Below, piece after piece: positions 53,941 through 64,000 of a stretch of DNA of 64,000 nt. Position 1 is the stretch's first letter, and every line of letters starts with the position of its first letter. Source of the stretch: Nocardia suismassiliense (GTDB lineage Bacteria > Actinomycetota > Actinomycetes > Mycobacteriales > Mycobacteriaceae); the NCBI RefSeq assembly GCF_900269665.1, contig NZ_LT985361.1, positions 783,361 through 847,360 on the forward strand, in the 5' to 3' direction. Made by a program: the position numbers and the translations under genes. The notes under the pieces are model-generated. The model was given only the letters and a program-made list of their open reading frames with translations, was not told the DNA's origin and made no database searches.

Positions 53941-54376
53941 GCGGCGCGCGCCACGACACGCTCAGAAAGTGTGAAACGTGGACGGTTAGGAACGTCTACC
54001 TGCCAATTCGATACCAAATAGCGACCTGGGTCACAGGCCCTTTGCCATACGCGCACTCGGTTATCGGGAGGCAAACGAACCTCAAGTCTGGATTCCGGCA
54101 TTGTGTCCCTCACCTGCGCATTCGCAAGATCAACTTTTTTGCAAATTGTCGGTAACTCGACTGTTGAATTGCTCGAAGACATGGTTCACTGGTTCCTGGT
54201 CGCAAGCTTCTGTGTTCGAGGGTCGGATCCAAAGTCCAAACCGTCAGCAGGATCGATGTTGCGAACGGTGTGCTTGGTGCTTTCCTGCAGGGGGAACCAA
54301 CAGTACAGCGGTCGGAACGGGCCCGGTGGACGAACCCAGTTGTCCGCCGTTCCGGTAAGAAAAGAGAAGGAACAGA
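53941..54376. promoter_or_regulatory. helicase-cspA divergent region with a cspA leader hairpin
   Basis: 436 bp without a supported gene. Immediately before the cspA ribosome-binding site, GGAAC (54314-54318) pairs with GTTCC (54349-54353) and GGTGGAC (54325-54331) with GTCCGCC (54342-54348). This forms a two-part hairpin in the presumed long leader, a place where cold-shock mRNAs carry temperature-responsive structure. Confidence 0.5.
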
Positions 54377-54583
54377 ATGGCACAGGGAACTGTGAAGTGG
54401 TTCAACGCGGAGAAGGGGTTCGGCTTCATCGCGCCCGAGGACGGCTCCGCTGACGTCTTCGTCCACTACTCCGAAATTCAGGGGTCGGGCTTCCGCACCC
54501 TCGAAGAGAACCAGAAGGTCGAGTTCGAGGTCGGCCAGGGCACCAAGGGCCCGCAGGCCACCGGAGTTCGCGCGCTCAGCTGA
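54377..54583 (+). CDS. cspA: Cold-shock protein CspA
   Basis: A 68-aa single OB-fold RNA/DNA chaperone. RNP1 reads KGFGFI and RNP2 VFVHY; the opening [13 protein letters not shown] is canonical. GAAGGA lies 5-6 bp before the ATG. Counterpart of Rv3648c. Confidence 0.97.
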   Translation: MAQGTVKWFNAEKGFGFIAPEDGSADVFVHYSEIQGSGFRTLEENQKVEFEVGQGTKGPQATGVRALS

Positions 54584-54601
54584 GCGACGCAATCCAACAC
54601 A

Positions 54602-54641
54602 CTCGTCCCTCACCGCCGGTTAGCCGGAGGTGGGGGACGAG
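54602..54641 (+). terminator. cspA terminator
   Basis: A long imperfect hairpin: CTCGTCCC...GGGACGAG outer stem with CACC/GGTG and CCGG/CCGG inner pairs, 20 bp after the stop codon. Confidence 0.7.
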
Positions 54642-54807
54642 CTATATCCGGGGCAAAGACACACCCGGCGACTGAGGTCAGGAGCCTGTGAACACGCCGT
54701 GGCACAGCCGGGGCCTGAACACAAGGCATACTGAGTCGCAGTGACGCGCGTACGCTCTGTGGTTCAAGTCGCAAGCACTCGGCCACACGTAGCGTCAAGG
54801 TATAAAC

Positions 54808-57813
<3,006 letters not shown>

Positions 57814-57876
57814 GCTCGCGGGTCGTGCCGACCGTAATCTACGGTGCGAAGTGCACGACCCGCGAAAGGATTGCCC

Positions 57877-58380
57877 ATGGCCGACCAGGAACGCGAAGAG
57901 CTGATCAGCATCCTCGCCGACCAGCGAGAACTGTTCCGCATCACGGTGCGCGGCATCGACGACGAACAAGCGCGCAAACGCACCACCGCCAGCGAACTGA
58001 CCCTCGGCGGGCTGCTGCACCACCTGATCAGCTGTGAACGTCACTGGACCACCGTGCTCACCGAGCGTGACGAGAACGCCCAGCTCGACGTCTCGCGAAT
58101 GGCGGGCGAGTACCTGATGGCCGAGGGCGAGACCGTCGCAGGTTTGCTCGCCGAATGGGACGAGGTCGCGGCGGCCACAGCGGAGCTGATCCGCACGGTG
58201 GACAGCCTGGACACCTCGGTCCCGACCCCGACCGCCCCGTGGTCGCCGGAGCGTGAGTGGTGGACGGTGCGCTACACGCTGCTGCACATCTTTCGCGAGA
58301 TCGCGCACCACTCCGGGCACGCCGACATCATCCGCGAGGAACTCGACGGCGCGAACACCACCTACTCGCGGATCTCCTGA
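57877..58380 (+). CDS. DinB/DUF664-family protein
   Basis: A 167-aa four-helix-bundle protein of the DinB/mycothiol-dependent superfamily. The three metal-binding His of the family are recognisable ([14 protein letters not shown], then [16 protein letters not shown]). The DUF664 end is [10 protein letters not shown] followed by [11 protein letters not shown]. May use mycothiol; substrate unknown. GAAAGGA precedes ATG 57877. Confidence 0.85.
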   Translation: MADQEREELISILADQRELFRITVRGIDDEQARKRTTASELTLGGLLHHLISCERHWTTVLTERDENAQLDVSRMAGEYLMAEGETVAGLLAEWDEVAAATAELIRTVDSLDTSVPTPTAPWSPEREWWTVRYTLLHIFREIAHHSGHADIIREELDGANTTYSRIS

Positions 58381-58399
58381 GCTCTGTGCTCAGCCGGCG

Positions 58400-58945
58400 T
58401 TATTTGCCCAGCACCCTGAGGAATTCACGCATCCACGCGGGGTGATCGGGCCAGGCGCGGCCGGTGACGATGTTCTCGTCCACATAAGCCTCGCTGTCCA
58501 CGAACTTGGCCCCGGCTGCCTCGATGTCCGGGGCCAAGGCCGGGTAGGCGCTGCACGAGCGGCCGACCAAAACCCCTGCGGCAGCGAGGATCAGCGGTCC
58601 GTGGCACAGCGCGGCGATGGGCTTGCCCGCCTCCGCGAAGTGCCGCGCAAGGCGCTGGCAGTCCGGGTTGTTGCGCAGATACTCCGGTGCCCGGCCGCCC
58701 GGCACGACCAACGCGTCGTAACCGGACGGGTCTACGTCGGCGAACGCGACATCGGCAGGCCAGCTGTGCCCGAGCTTCTCGGTGTAGGTGTCGAAACCGT
58801 CTACGAAGTCGTGCACCACGAACTGGAGTTTCTTGACGGCGGGGGCCGCGATGTCCACCTCGTGGCCCTCTTCGAGCAGGCGCTGATACGGATACATGAC
58901 CTCGAGGTCTTCGGCCGCATCGCCGGTGATCAACAGAATTTTCAC
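58400..58945 (-). CDS. DJ-1/PfpI-family protein
   Basis: 181 aa. The nucleophile elbow IAALCHGPLILAAAG contains the reactive Cys-His and LVVPGGRAPEYLR the oxyanion side; an N-terminal Glu is present in AAEDLEVMYPYQRLLEEG. Family roles include glyoxalase/deglycase-like chemistry and stress protection. GTG 58945 with GGAGGT 9 bp upstream. Convergent with the DUF664 gene. Confidence 0.87.
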   Translation of the reverse strand: MKILLITGDAAEDLEVMYPYQRLLEEGHEVDIAAPAVKKLQFVVHDFVDGFDTYTEKLGHSWPADVAFADVDPSGYDALVVPGGRAPEYLRNNPDCQRLARHFAEAGKPIAALCHGPLILAAAGVLVGRSCSAYPALAPDIEAAGAKFVDSEAYVDENIVTGRAWPDHPAWMREFLRVLGK

Positions 58946-59064
58946 GGTGATTACACCTCCCTCTCGAGGATCCGCCCGGCCCGCGACAGAAGCAATACCG
59001 GTCCGCGCGTCGCACCGAGCCGACCCCGCGATCGGTGTCGGTGCGGGCGGCTAGGGTGTACGGC

Positions 59065-60270
59065 GTGGCAGGTGTCTTCGATCGGTTGGTCGGCCAGGAT
59101 GCGGTCGAGTCCGCACTGACGGCCGCCTCGGTCGCGGCTCGCGCCGAGGTGGTGCAGGGCGCGATGACGCACTCGTGGCTGTTCACCGGGCCGCCCGGAT
59201 CGGGCAGATCCGTTGCGGCACTGTGCTTCGCGGCGGCGCTGCAATGCACCGACCCCGGCTCGCCGGGCTGCGGCCGCTGCCATGCCTGCACCACCACCAT
59301 GGCCGGCACGCACGGCGACGTGCGCCGGGTGATCCCGGAGGGCCTGAGCATCAGCACCAAGGAGATGCGCGAGATCGTGCAGATCGCCTCGCGCAGGCCC
59401 AGCACCGGGCGCTGGCAGGTGGTCGTCATCGAGGACGCCGACCGATTGACCGAGGCCGCGGGCAACGTGCTGCTGAAAGTGGTCGAGGAGCCGCCGGACC
59501 GGACGGTGTTCCTGCTGTGCGCGCCCTCGGTCGACCCCGAGGACATCTCGGTGACCCTGCGTTCCCGCTGCAGGCATGTGCACCTGGTCACGCCGTCGGT
59601 GCCCGCCATCGCGCAGGTGCTGCGCGACCGCGACAAACTCGACGAGAAGACCGCGAACTGGGCCGCCTCGATCAGCGGCGGACACGTCGGCCGGGCCCGG
59701 CGCCTGGCCACCGACGAAGAAGCACGGGCCCGCCGCCAGCGGGCGCTGGCCCTGGTCGGCGCCGCCTCGAAGCCCGGCGCCGCCTATGCCGCGGCCGATG
59801 AACTGGTCAAGGCCGCCGACGACGAAGCCAAACAGATGAGCGCCACCCGCGATGACCGCGAACGCGAAGAACTCGCCACCGCGATGGGCGCGGGCGGCAC
59901 CGGTAAAGGTGCCGCAGGCGCCACCCGCGGTTCGGCCGGCGTACTGAAAGACCTGGAACGTCGGCAGAAGTCGCGCGCCACCCGCACCGGCCGCGACTCC
60001 CTCGACCGCGCCCTCATCGACGTGGCCGGGGTCTACCGCGACGCCCTCGCCGTGCGCTTCGGCGCCGCCCGCAACGGCTCCGGCGTCGCCCTCACCCACC
60101 CCGACATGTCCGACCAGATCCACGACCTGGCCCGACGCGTCCGCCCCGAGGGCCTGCTGAAATCCATCGACGCCGTCCTGGCCTGCCGCGAAGCCCTGGA
60201 CCTCAACGTCAAACCCCGCTTCGCCCTGGCCGCCCTGGCCGCCGCCCTGATGGCCGCCCAAACCACCTGA
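59065..60270 (+). CDS. holB: DNA polymerase III subunit delta prime
   Basis: A 401-aa clamp-loader subunit. P-loop GPPGSGRSVAALCFA has Arg for the Walker lysine, as is usual for delta prime. The zinc module GCGRCHACTTTMAG and the SRC motif LRSRCRHVHL are present. An alanine/glycine-rich insert (about 270-300) precedes the C-terminal collar domain. GTG 59065 matches the mycobacterial N-terminus AGVFDRLVGQDAVE; TAGGGT 7 bp upstream suggests a leaderless start. Counterpart of Rv3644c. Confidence 0.92.
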   Translation: MAGVFDRLVGQDAVESALTAASVAARAEVVQGAMTHSWLFTGPPGSGRSVAALCFAAALQCTDPGSPGCGRCHACTTTMAGTHGDVRRVIPEGLSISTKEMREIVQIASRRPSTGRWQVVVIEDADRLTEAAGNVLLKVVEEPPDRTVFLLCAPSVDPEDISVTLRSRCRHVHLVTPSVPAIAQVLRDRDKLDEKTANWAASISGGHVGRARRLATDEEARARRQRALALVGAASKPGAAYAAADELVKAADDEAKQMSATRDDREREELATAMGAGGTGKGAAGATRGSAGVLKDLERRQKSRATRTGRDSLDRALIDVAGVYRDALAVRFGAARNGSGVALTHPDMSDQIHDLARRVRPEGLLKSIDAVLACREALDLNVKPRFALAALAAALMAAQTT

Positions 60271-60350
60271 CCCCGACCGGTCCGCCCCGGTGACCACCCG
60301 TTTTCGCGTTCCACCCCCCGAGACGATAGACTCGCCACGCCGAAAGGCAC

Positions 60351-60426
60351 GCCGCCTTAGCTCAGTCGGTAGAGCGCTTCACTCGTAATGAAAAGGTCGC
60401 GAGTTCGATTCTCGCAGGCGGCTCCA
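60351..60426 (+). tRNA. tRNA-Thr(CGT), integration target
   Basis: Cloverleaf: acceptor GCCGCCT/AGGCGGC, D arm GCTC/GAGC, anticodon loop CTCGTAA (anticodon CGT at 60384-60386), T arm GCGAG-TTCGATT-CTCGC, discriminator T, CCA encoded at 60424-60426. The anticodon stem has one mismatch, C27 (60377) opposite A43 (60393). A GCCGA-TT-TCGGC hairpin with TCTTT follows at 60442-60458. The adjoining integrase marks this gene as the attachment site of the element to its right. Confidence 0.95.
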
Positions 60427-60462
60427 TATTCCCAGGTAGGGGCCGATTTCGGCTCTTTACCA

Positions 60463-60487
60463 GAGTTCAACCTATCTGGCTGAACTC
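60463..60487. repeat. Inverted repeat GAGTTCA-N11-TGAACTC between tRNA and int
   Basis: A 7-bp perfect inverted repeat 40 bp from the tRNA end. It could be the int terminator or an arm-type integrase/excisionase site near attL. Confidence 0.45.
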
Positions 60488-60526
60488 CCAACTAAGTCCC
60501 AAGAAAGTCGCTGAACGCGTCTCTGA

Positions 60527-61849
60527 TCAGGCGGGATTGCTCACCGCGCGGTTCAAGGCATCCGCCGCTGCGTGATGGACCCGACCACGGGCCATGTAGC
60601 GCCGCTGTGTCATCGCAGGATCAACGTGTCCGAGCACATCCGCTGTCACGCGCGCCGACAGGCCAGCGTCATCCAGAATCGTCGCCACGGCCCCACGGAA
60701 ACTGTGTCCGGTCACGTCGTCGGGGATGCCGAGGGCTTCCCGGACCCGCTGCCATTCGTGCCCCACGTTCTGCGGATCACGCAGGCCCCATACCGCAGAC
60801 GGGAACACCAGGTCGAGCACATCCTTACCCTTGGGCCTGGAAGCCAGCTTCCGGGCCGCCAGATCCTTCCGCCGTCGCTTCAACATCTCCACCGCGAACT
60901 CCGGCAAGGCAATAGCACCTGTCCGATTCTTCGGATCGTCATCGCTCACAACGCGTACCAAGCCCTCACCCTTGACCCGCACGACCTTTCCCGAGGTGCG
61001 AAGCGTTCGATGCTCCAAGTCGATGTCCGACCACAACAACCCGGCCGCCTGGCTCCGACGCAGGCCGGTACCGGCGAGCAGCGTCACCCAGTCCGCCAGG
61101 TCAGCACTCTCGCAGTACTCCGCGACTGTGGGAGGGGTATACGCCTTCACCGGAGTCTTGCGGTTCCGCTCGGCCCTCGAAAGCTTTCGCGGACAGGCAA
61201 CTTCCGACGTACGTACCGCCGCCAGGATGAAGCGCAGCTCATCGACGGTGATGTCTCGTGAACCGCCTGTGCGGCCCTTCGCCTCGATATTCTGAGCCAG
61301 CTTGGACTCACGAACCGGGTTCACACTCAGCGCGTCTTTGCGCACCGCGTAGCGGAACATCCCCGACAAGACGATGCGCCCGGTTCGCATCGTGCCCGGT
61401 CCCTTGGCCTCGCCCAAGTCCTTGAGGAACGCCTCGATGGAGGAGGTCGTCACTTCCAGCAGTCGCCGACCGCCGAACGCTGTGTCGAACATCTCAGCCA
61501 CCAGGTCGTAGCGCTCGACCGTTGCCGACACCCGCCCCTGTTCGACCAGGTAAATGCGGTACAGAGCCCAGAGTTGCCGAACACTTGTCGCCTCCGACAA
61601 CTCGCCCCCGACATCGACCCGGATCGCGTTCGCCGCATCAAGTACCGCATCCGTTGCGCGAGAACCGTTGCGGTCGGGGATCTTTCGTCCCTGTGCATCG
61701 CGTTTCATCGGCGACACTCGTGCCAGATCGCGCCGTTTGCCGGATGCATCACGCACCAACACCCGAGCTTGCCAACGCCCTGGGGACAGCTCGGTGAGCA
61801 TCACGCCGCCCGCAACACCGATCGGGCGCGGAGGCCGACCGGTCCTCAT
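60527..61849 (-). CDS. int: Tyrosine recombinase/integrase
   Basis: 440 aa. N-terminal AP2-like/SAM-like DNA-binding part (RWQARVLVRDASGKRRDLARV, then about 110-200), C-terminal catalytic domain with Arg in LLAGTGLRRSQAAGLLW, H-x-x-R in GHSFRGAVATILDD, and LGHVDPAMTQRRYM with the nucleophilic Tyr. It integrates and, with an excisionase, excises the element at tRNA-Thr. ATG 61849 is used; ATG 61903, overlapping the excisionase gene by 38 bp, is an alternative. Confidence 0.93.
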   Translation of the reverse strand: MRTGRPPRPIGVAGGVMLTELSPGRWQARVLVRDASGKRRDLARVSPMKRDAQGRKIPDRNGSRATDAVLDAANAIRVDVGGELSEATSVRQLWALYRIYLVEQGRVSATVERYDLVAEMFDTAFGGRRLLEVTTSSIEAFLKDLGEAKGPGTMRTGRIVLSGMFRYAVRKDALSVNPVRESKLAQNIEAKGRTGGSRDITVDELRFILAAVRTSEVACPRKLSRAERNRKTPVKAYTPPTVAEYCESADLADWVTLLAGTGLRRSQAAGLLWSDIDLEHRTLRTSGKVVRVKGEGLVRVVSDDDPKNRTGAIALPEFAVEMLKRRRKDLAARKLASRPKGKDVLDLVFPSAVWGLRDPQNVGHEWQRVREALGIPDDVTGHSFRGAVATILDDAGLSARVTADVLGHVDPAMTQRRYMARGRVHHAAADALNRAVSNPA

Positions 61850-61865
61850 ACTGCCGCCAGTGTGG

Positions 61866-62078
61866 TCAGTCTTCGCGTGCCTCCAGCGCTGCGTCCAGTG
61901 CATTCAAGTCCCACCGGAAGTCCTTTCCCACTCGCTTCGGTTTCGGTAGCCACGGGTACTTGTCACGGTCTCGGTTCCAACGCCGGAGCACTTCGGGATT
62001 TACGCGGATGTGCGCGGCGGCCTCCGTGGTCTTCGCCCACCTGCGAACGGGCCAGGTAGGTTGGCTCTCAGCTGACAT
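61866..62078 (-). CDS. Excisionase-like MerR/HTH small protein
   Basis: 70 aa: RWAKTTEAAAHIRVNPEVLRRW is a winged-helix HTH of the excisionase/AlpA type, followed by a FRWDLNALDAAL closing helix. ATG 62078 with AGGAG 6 bp upstream. Directly before int, so probably the directionality factor of the element. Confidence 0.8.
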   Translation of the reverse strand: MSAESQPTWPVRRWAKTTEAAAHIRVNPEVLRRWNRDRDKYPWLPKPKRVGKDFRWDLNALDAALEARED

Positions 62079-62649
62079 CAGTAGCTCCTGAGTGGTCAAG
62101 ATCTGAAACGTTGCTGTCGGTTTGCTCGATGGCAACAGTTGACCCAGTGCGAGTTGCCGAACTTCGGCCGTCTCGGTCGGGGTGCTGCGCGGCGTACAGG
62201 GCTCGGTCGTGCTCGGCCCGCCAGGTGATCCGTTGGCTGATCGCGGTCAGCCGGAGCTTCGCGCGTGAGGGTGTGCGGGTGCCGGGTGAGATCGTGGCCC
62301 ACACGTAGCTGCGGGGATCTTGAGCGGGTTTGTCGATGCCGACTGCCGCGAGGCTGCGGCGGACGAATTCGATGCGGTCGGCTTTGCGGCCGTCCAGGGA
62401 CTTGCCGGTCCATTGCTCAGAGGCGAGTACTCGGTTGCCGGGCAGTGCGAGGTTTTCGCGGCTGTGCACGCGTGCTTTGCGCACTCCCGGAACGGTTTTC
62501 GCTGTCGCGCCCTTGGGAATGACGTCGTAGAGCTGCCAGGTAGCGCGCCGCGGACTACATGGTGTGCGGCACAGGGCGACGTGCAACCGGTCGTAGTGGT
62601 CTTGCTGGCGTGCGGTGCGCGCGGACAGGACTTCGGTTACTGAGTTCAT
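62068..62649 (-). CDS. Unknown element-encoded protein
   Basis: 193 aa, basic, no TM helix. I recognise no family. The N-terminal half has segments such as TWQLYDVIPKGATAKTVPGV and RKADRIEFVRRSLAAVGID; the C-terminal 30 residues are polar and low complexity. It ends 11 bp into the excisionase gene and starts at an ATG overlapping the stop of the small ORF upstream (TGATG), implying co-translation. A role in replication or control of the element is possible but unsupported. Confidence 0.55.
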   Translation of the reverse strand: MNSVTEVLSARTARQQDHYDRLHVALCRTPCSPRRATWQLYDVIPKGATAKTVPGVRKARVHSRENLALPGNRVLASEQWTGKSLDGRKADRIEFVRRSLAAVGIDKPAQDPRSYVWATISPGTRTPSRAKLRLTAISQRITWRAEHDRALYAAQHPDRDGRSSATRTGSTVAIEQTDSNVSDLDHSGATDVS

Positions 62650-62849
62650 CAGGTACTTGCACAGGTAGCCGATGACCTTGTCGACCGCAGGGACGGTTGC
62701 TTCTCGCCGCCGTCGGTTGCCGCGTCCTCTGTTGTCGGACCGTCCGGCGGTGCCGACGCTTTACGATCGTCGGCTGGGATGTCGGGTCCGCTCGAGCGCG
62801 CTACACCGGTCCCGTTGGTGTGTGCGCGAGGGTTCCTGTGGGGTGACAT
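62649..62849 (-). CDS. Possible small element protein
   Basis: A 66-aa polar, Pro/Asp/Ser-rich ORF without recognisable family. It is kept because its stop and the next start overlap (TGATG), and because AGAAGAGAA lies before its ATG. It may equally be a non-coding leader. Confidence 0.35.
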   Translation of the reverse strand: MSPHRNPRAHTNGTGVARSSGPDIPADDRKASAPPDGPTTEDAATDGGEKQPSLRSTRSSATCAST

Positions 62850-63285
62850 GGCGGTTCTCTTCTCCGACCGACCCGTCCACCTGATTCTCCCGAGTCCAGT
62901 ATGCCTGAAGCTCGACAGTGCCCGAGTGCCCCGGATTTGCGCCTGGGCTCCCGCTCGTCGTGCGGGCCGCGCCCGTTGGTCGCGTGCCCCGCGCGGTCCG
63001 GCGCGCCGGGTCCACCGGACTCACTTCTCTACCCCCGCCGACAATGTGCTCACCCAGCACGCATCGCTACCACCGACTCCACACCCCTTCACTCCATCTG
63101 CTGTATGCCTCACCCGCGCACTCATTCTCACGCCCGCTTCTCATACCCCATCCCCGTATCGCCCCGCTCTCAACAATCAGACATCTTGCATCTCGGAGTG
63201 ATATTGCCTCGAAAATCGTTGTTCTCAGCTATTTTTAAGGGTTGGCCTCTTGAATTACGAAGTGTAGTAGGCGCTTCATGGAGGC
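62850..63285. other. Non-coding region between int operon and relaxase; candidate oriT
   Basis: 436 bp upstream of the relaxase, the usual site of an origin of transfer. 63010-63190 is strikingly G-poor and C-rich on the plus strand. GTCCGG (62996-63001) and CCGGAC (63015-63020) form an inverted repeat around GGCGCGCC. TTGTTC...TATTTT before 63240 may be the relaxase promoter. No nic site can be named from sequence alone. Confidence 0.4.
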
Positions 63286-64000
63286 ATGGTCGCGACGATG
63301 CACAAAGTCGCCGTAGGCAACGGCTACCAGTACTACCTGCGAAACACCGCCGCCAACGACACCAGCGCGCGCGGGCGCGCCTCACTGGCCGAGTACTACA
63401 ACGAACACGGTGAAGCCCCCGGAACCTGGCGCGGCACCGGACTTTCCGCCCTCGGTATCGACCCAGGTACAGAGGTCACCGAGGAGCAGATGCGGAATCT
63501 GTTCGGCGAAGGGATCCACCCCGACGCCGAACAGGTCCGCGCACGCGCCCTCGCCCGCCACCGCGCCGCCGGTATGCCGCGCGCCCAGGCCGCCCGGATG
63601 GCTGAGAAGGCAACCAGACTCGGCAACCGCTACCCGGTCTACTCCTCCACGTCGGGCTACCGCGCTGCCAAGGCCCAGGCATACCGCGACTACAACATCA
63701 GCGTCGGCGCGTGCGCCACCGCGCCCATCCCCGAGGCCGTCCGCGCTCGTATCGGCACCCGAGTCGCCACCGACATGTTCACCGGCGAGTACGGACGCCT
63801 CCCGCTCGATGCCCGCGAGTTGTCGGGGTGGGTGGTCAAGACCTCCCGCCCCGACCGCACAGCGGTCGCGGGATACGACTTCACGTTCAGTCCGGTCAAG
63901 AGTGTGTCGGCGTTGTGGGCGATCGCCTCACCATCGTTGGCGGAGATGATCGCGACCGCGCACCGGCACGCGGTCACCGATGCGCTGACCTGGCTGGAAT
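63286..64000 (+). CDS. MobF relaxase (TrwC/TraI family), N-terminal part
   Basis: An open frame of 238 codons that runs off the window. It begins MVATMHKVAVGNGYQYYLRN, and includes SLAEYYNEHGEAPGTWRGTG and GYDFTFSPVKSVSALWAIA, the conserved opening of TrwC-type relaxases that nick oriT and pilot DNA transfer. The metal-binding HxH and helicase domains should follow beyond the edge. Start ATG 63286 has GGAGG only 1 bp upstream; ATG 63298, with 13-bp spacing, is the alternative. Confidence 0.85.
   Translation, partial: MVATMHKVAVGNGYQYYLRNTAANDTSARGRASLAEYYNEHGEAPGTWRGTGLSALGIDPGTEVTEEQMRNLFGEGIHPDAEQVRARALARHRAAGMPRAQAARMAEKATRLGNRYPVYSSTSGYRAAKAQAYRDYNISVGACATAPIPEAVRARIGTRVATDMFTGEYGRLPLDARELSGWVVKTSRPDRTAVAGYDFTFSPVKSVSALWAIASPSLAEMIATAHRHAVTDALTWLE

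Larger units (their letters stand above)
60424..64000. mobile_element. Left end of an integrative conjugative element at tRNA-Thr
   Basis: A tyrosine integrase pointing at the tRNA 3' end, a small HTH excisionase-like gene, unknown small genes and a divergent MobF relaxase form the classic left flank of an actinobacterial ICE. attL should lie in the tRNA 3' half; the matching attR direct repeat is beyond the window. No transfer or replication genes besides the relaxase are visible yet. Confidence 0.82.

Noticed and set aside
62901..63413. 170-codon frame upstream of the relaxase
   Set aside because: His/Pro/Ser-rich product of the C-rich tract; runs into the relaxase in another frame.

Overview
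The window is high-GC actinobacterial chromosome. Gene order from about 17.6 to 60.3 kb follows, in reverse numbering, the Mycobacterium tuberculosis block Rv3683 down to Rv3644c: metallophosphoesterase, ponA2, whiB4, the Rv3679/Rv3680 ATPase pair, RidA, MBL hydrolase, crp, nth, TlpA-like protein, Nudix, marP, ephE, Rv3669, acs, dppABCD, Rv3662c, Rv3661, ssd/tad cluster, helicase, cspA, topA, holB. That synteny, together with genes mycobacteria lack here (nhaA, allophanate hydrolase, a Streptomyces-type SCO2521-SCO2524 cassette), points to a mycolic-acid actinomycete outside Mycobacterium, most likely Nocardia or a close relative. The genus is inference; the gene order is read from the sequence and compared with what I know of H37Rv.

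Layout. 0-6.2 kb: an array of hairpins with a shared loop, a CYP130-like P450 with its TetR regulator and a palindromic operator, an FAD monooxygenase, and a GntR/allophanate hydrolase pair. 6.3-8.2 kb: an orphan arsenate-reductase-like phosphatase and a Fic AMPylase with operator-like repeats at its promoter. 8.7-13.6 kb: a tight four-gene cassette (SCO2524, SCO2523, SCO2522 and SCO2521 families) of unknown function built around a variant P-loop ATPase, facing a two-TM channel-like protein. 14.6-17.4 kb: GNAT, an SDR lacking its catalytic residues, a DUF418 membrane protein. 17.5-38 kb: tRNA-Pro, a WQP-repeat membrane protein, the ponA2-to-acs core and nhaA. 38.3-43.6 kb: a dpp-type peptide transporter. 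43.7-46.3 kb: a degenerate Fic-fold protein, then two non-coding RNAs recognised from structure and position: an Ms1/MTS2823-type RNA with a perfect CRP palindrome in its promoter, and a 6C RNA. 46.3-51.3 kb: ssd plus a Flp/Tad-type secretion-pilus cluster. 51.5-60.3 kb: MrfA/YprA-like helicase, cspA, topA, a DUF664 protein, a DJ-1/PfpI protein, DNA polymerase III delta prime.

The last 3.6 kb are the left end of an integrative conjugative element inserted at the 3' end of a tRNA-Thr(CGT): tyrosine integrase, small excisionase-like HTH protein, one or two unknown proteins and, divergently, the start of a MobF (TrwC/TraI-type) relaxase cut by the window edge. The tRNA carries a C27.A43 mismatch compatible with a host/element hybrid.

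How things connect: CRP is encoded in the window, and a perfect TGTGA-N6-TCACA site lies in the predicted Ms1 promoter, with a near match between ponA2 and whiB4. Most operons show 1-4 bp stop/start overlaps (nth-tlpA-nudix-marP, dppC-dppD, ssd-tadA-tadB, nhaA-DUF1469). Best candidates for undescribed biology are the SCO2521-2524 cassette with its channel-like neighbour, the pseudo-Fic protein beside dpp, and the hairpin array at the left edge.
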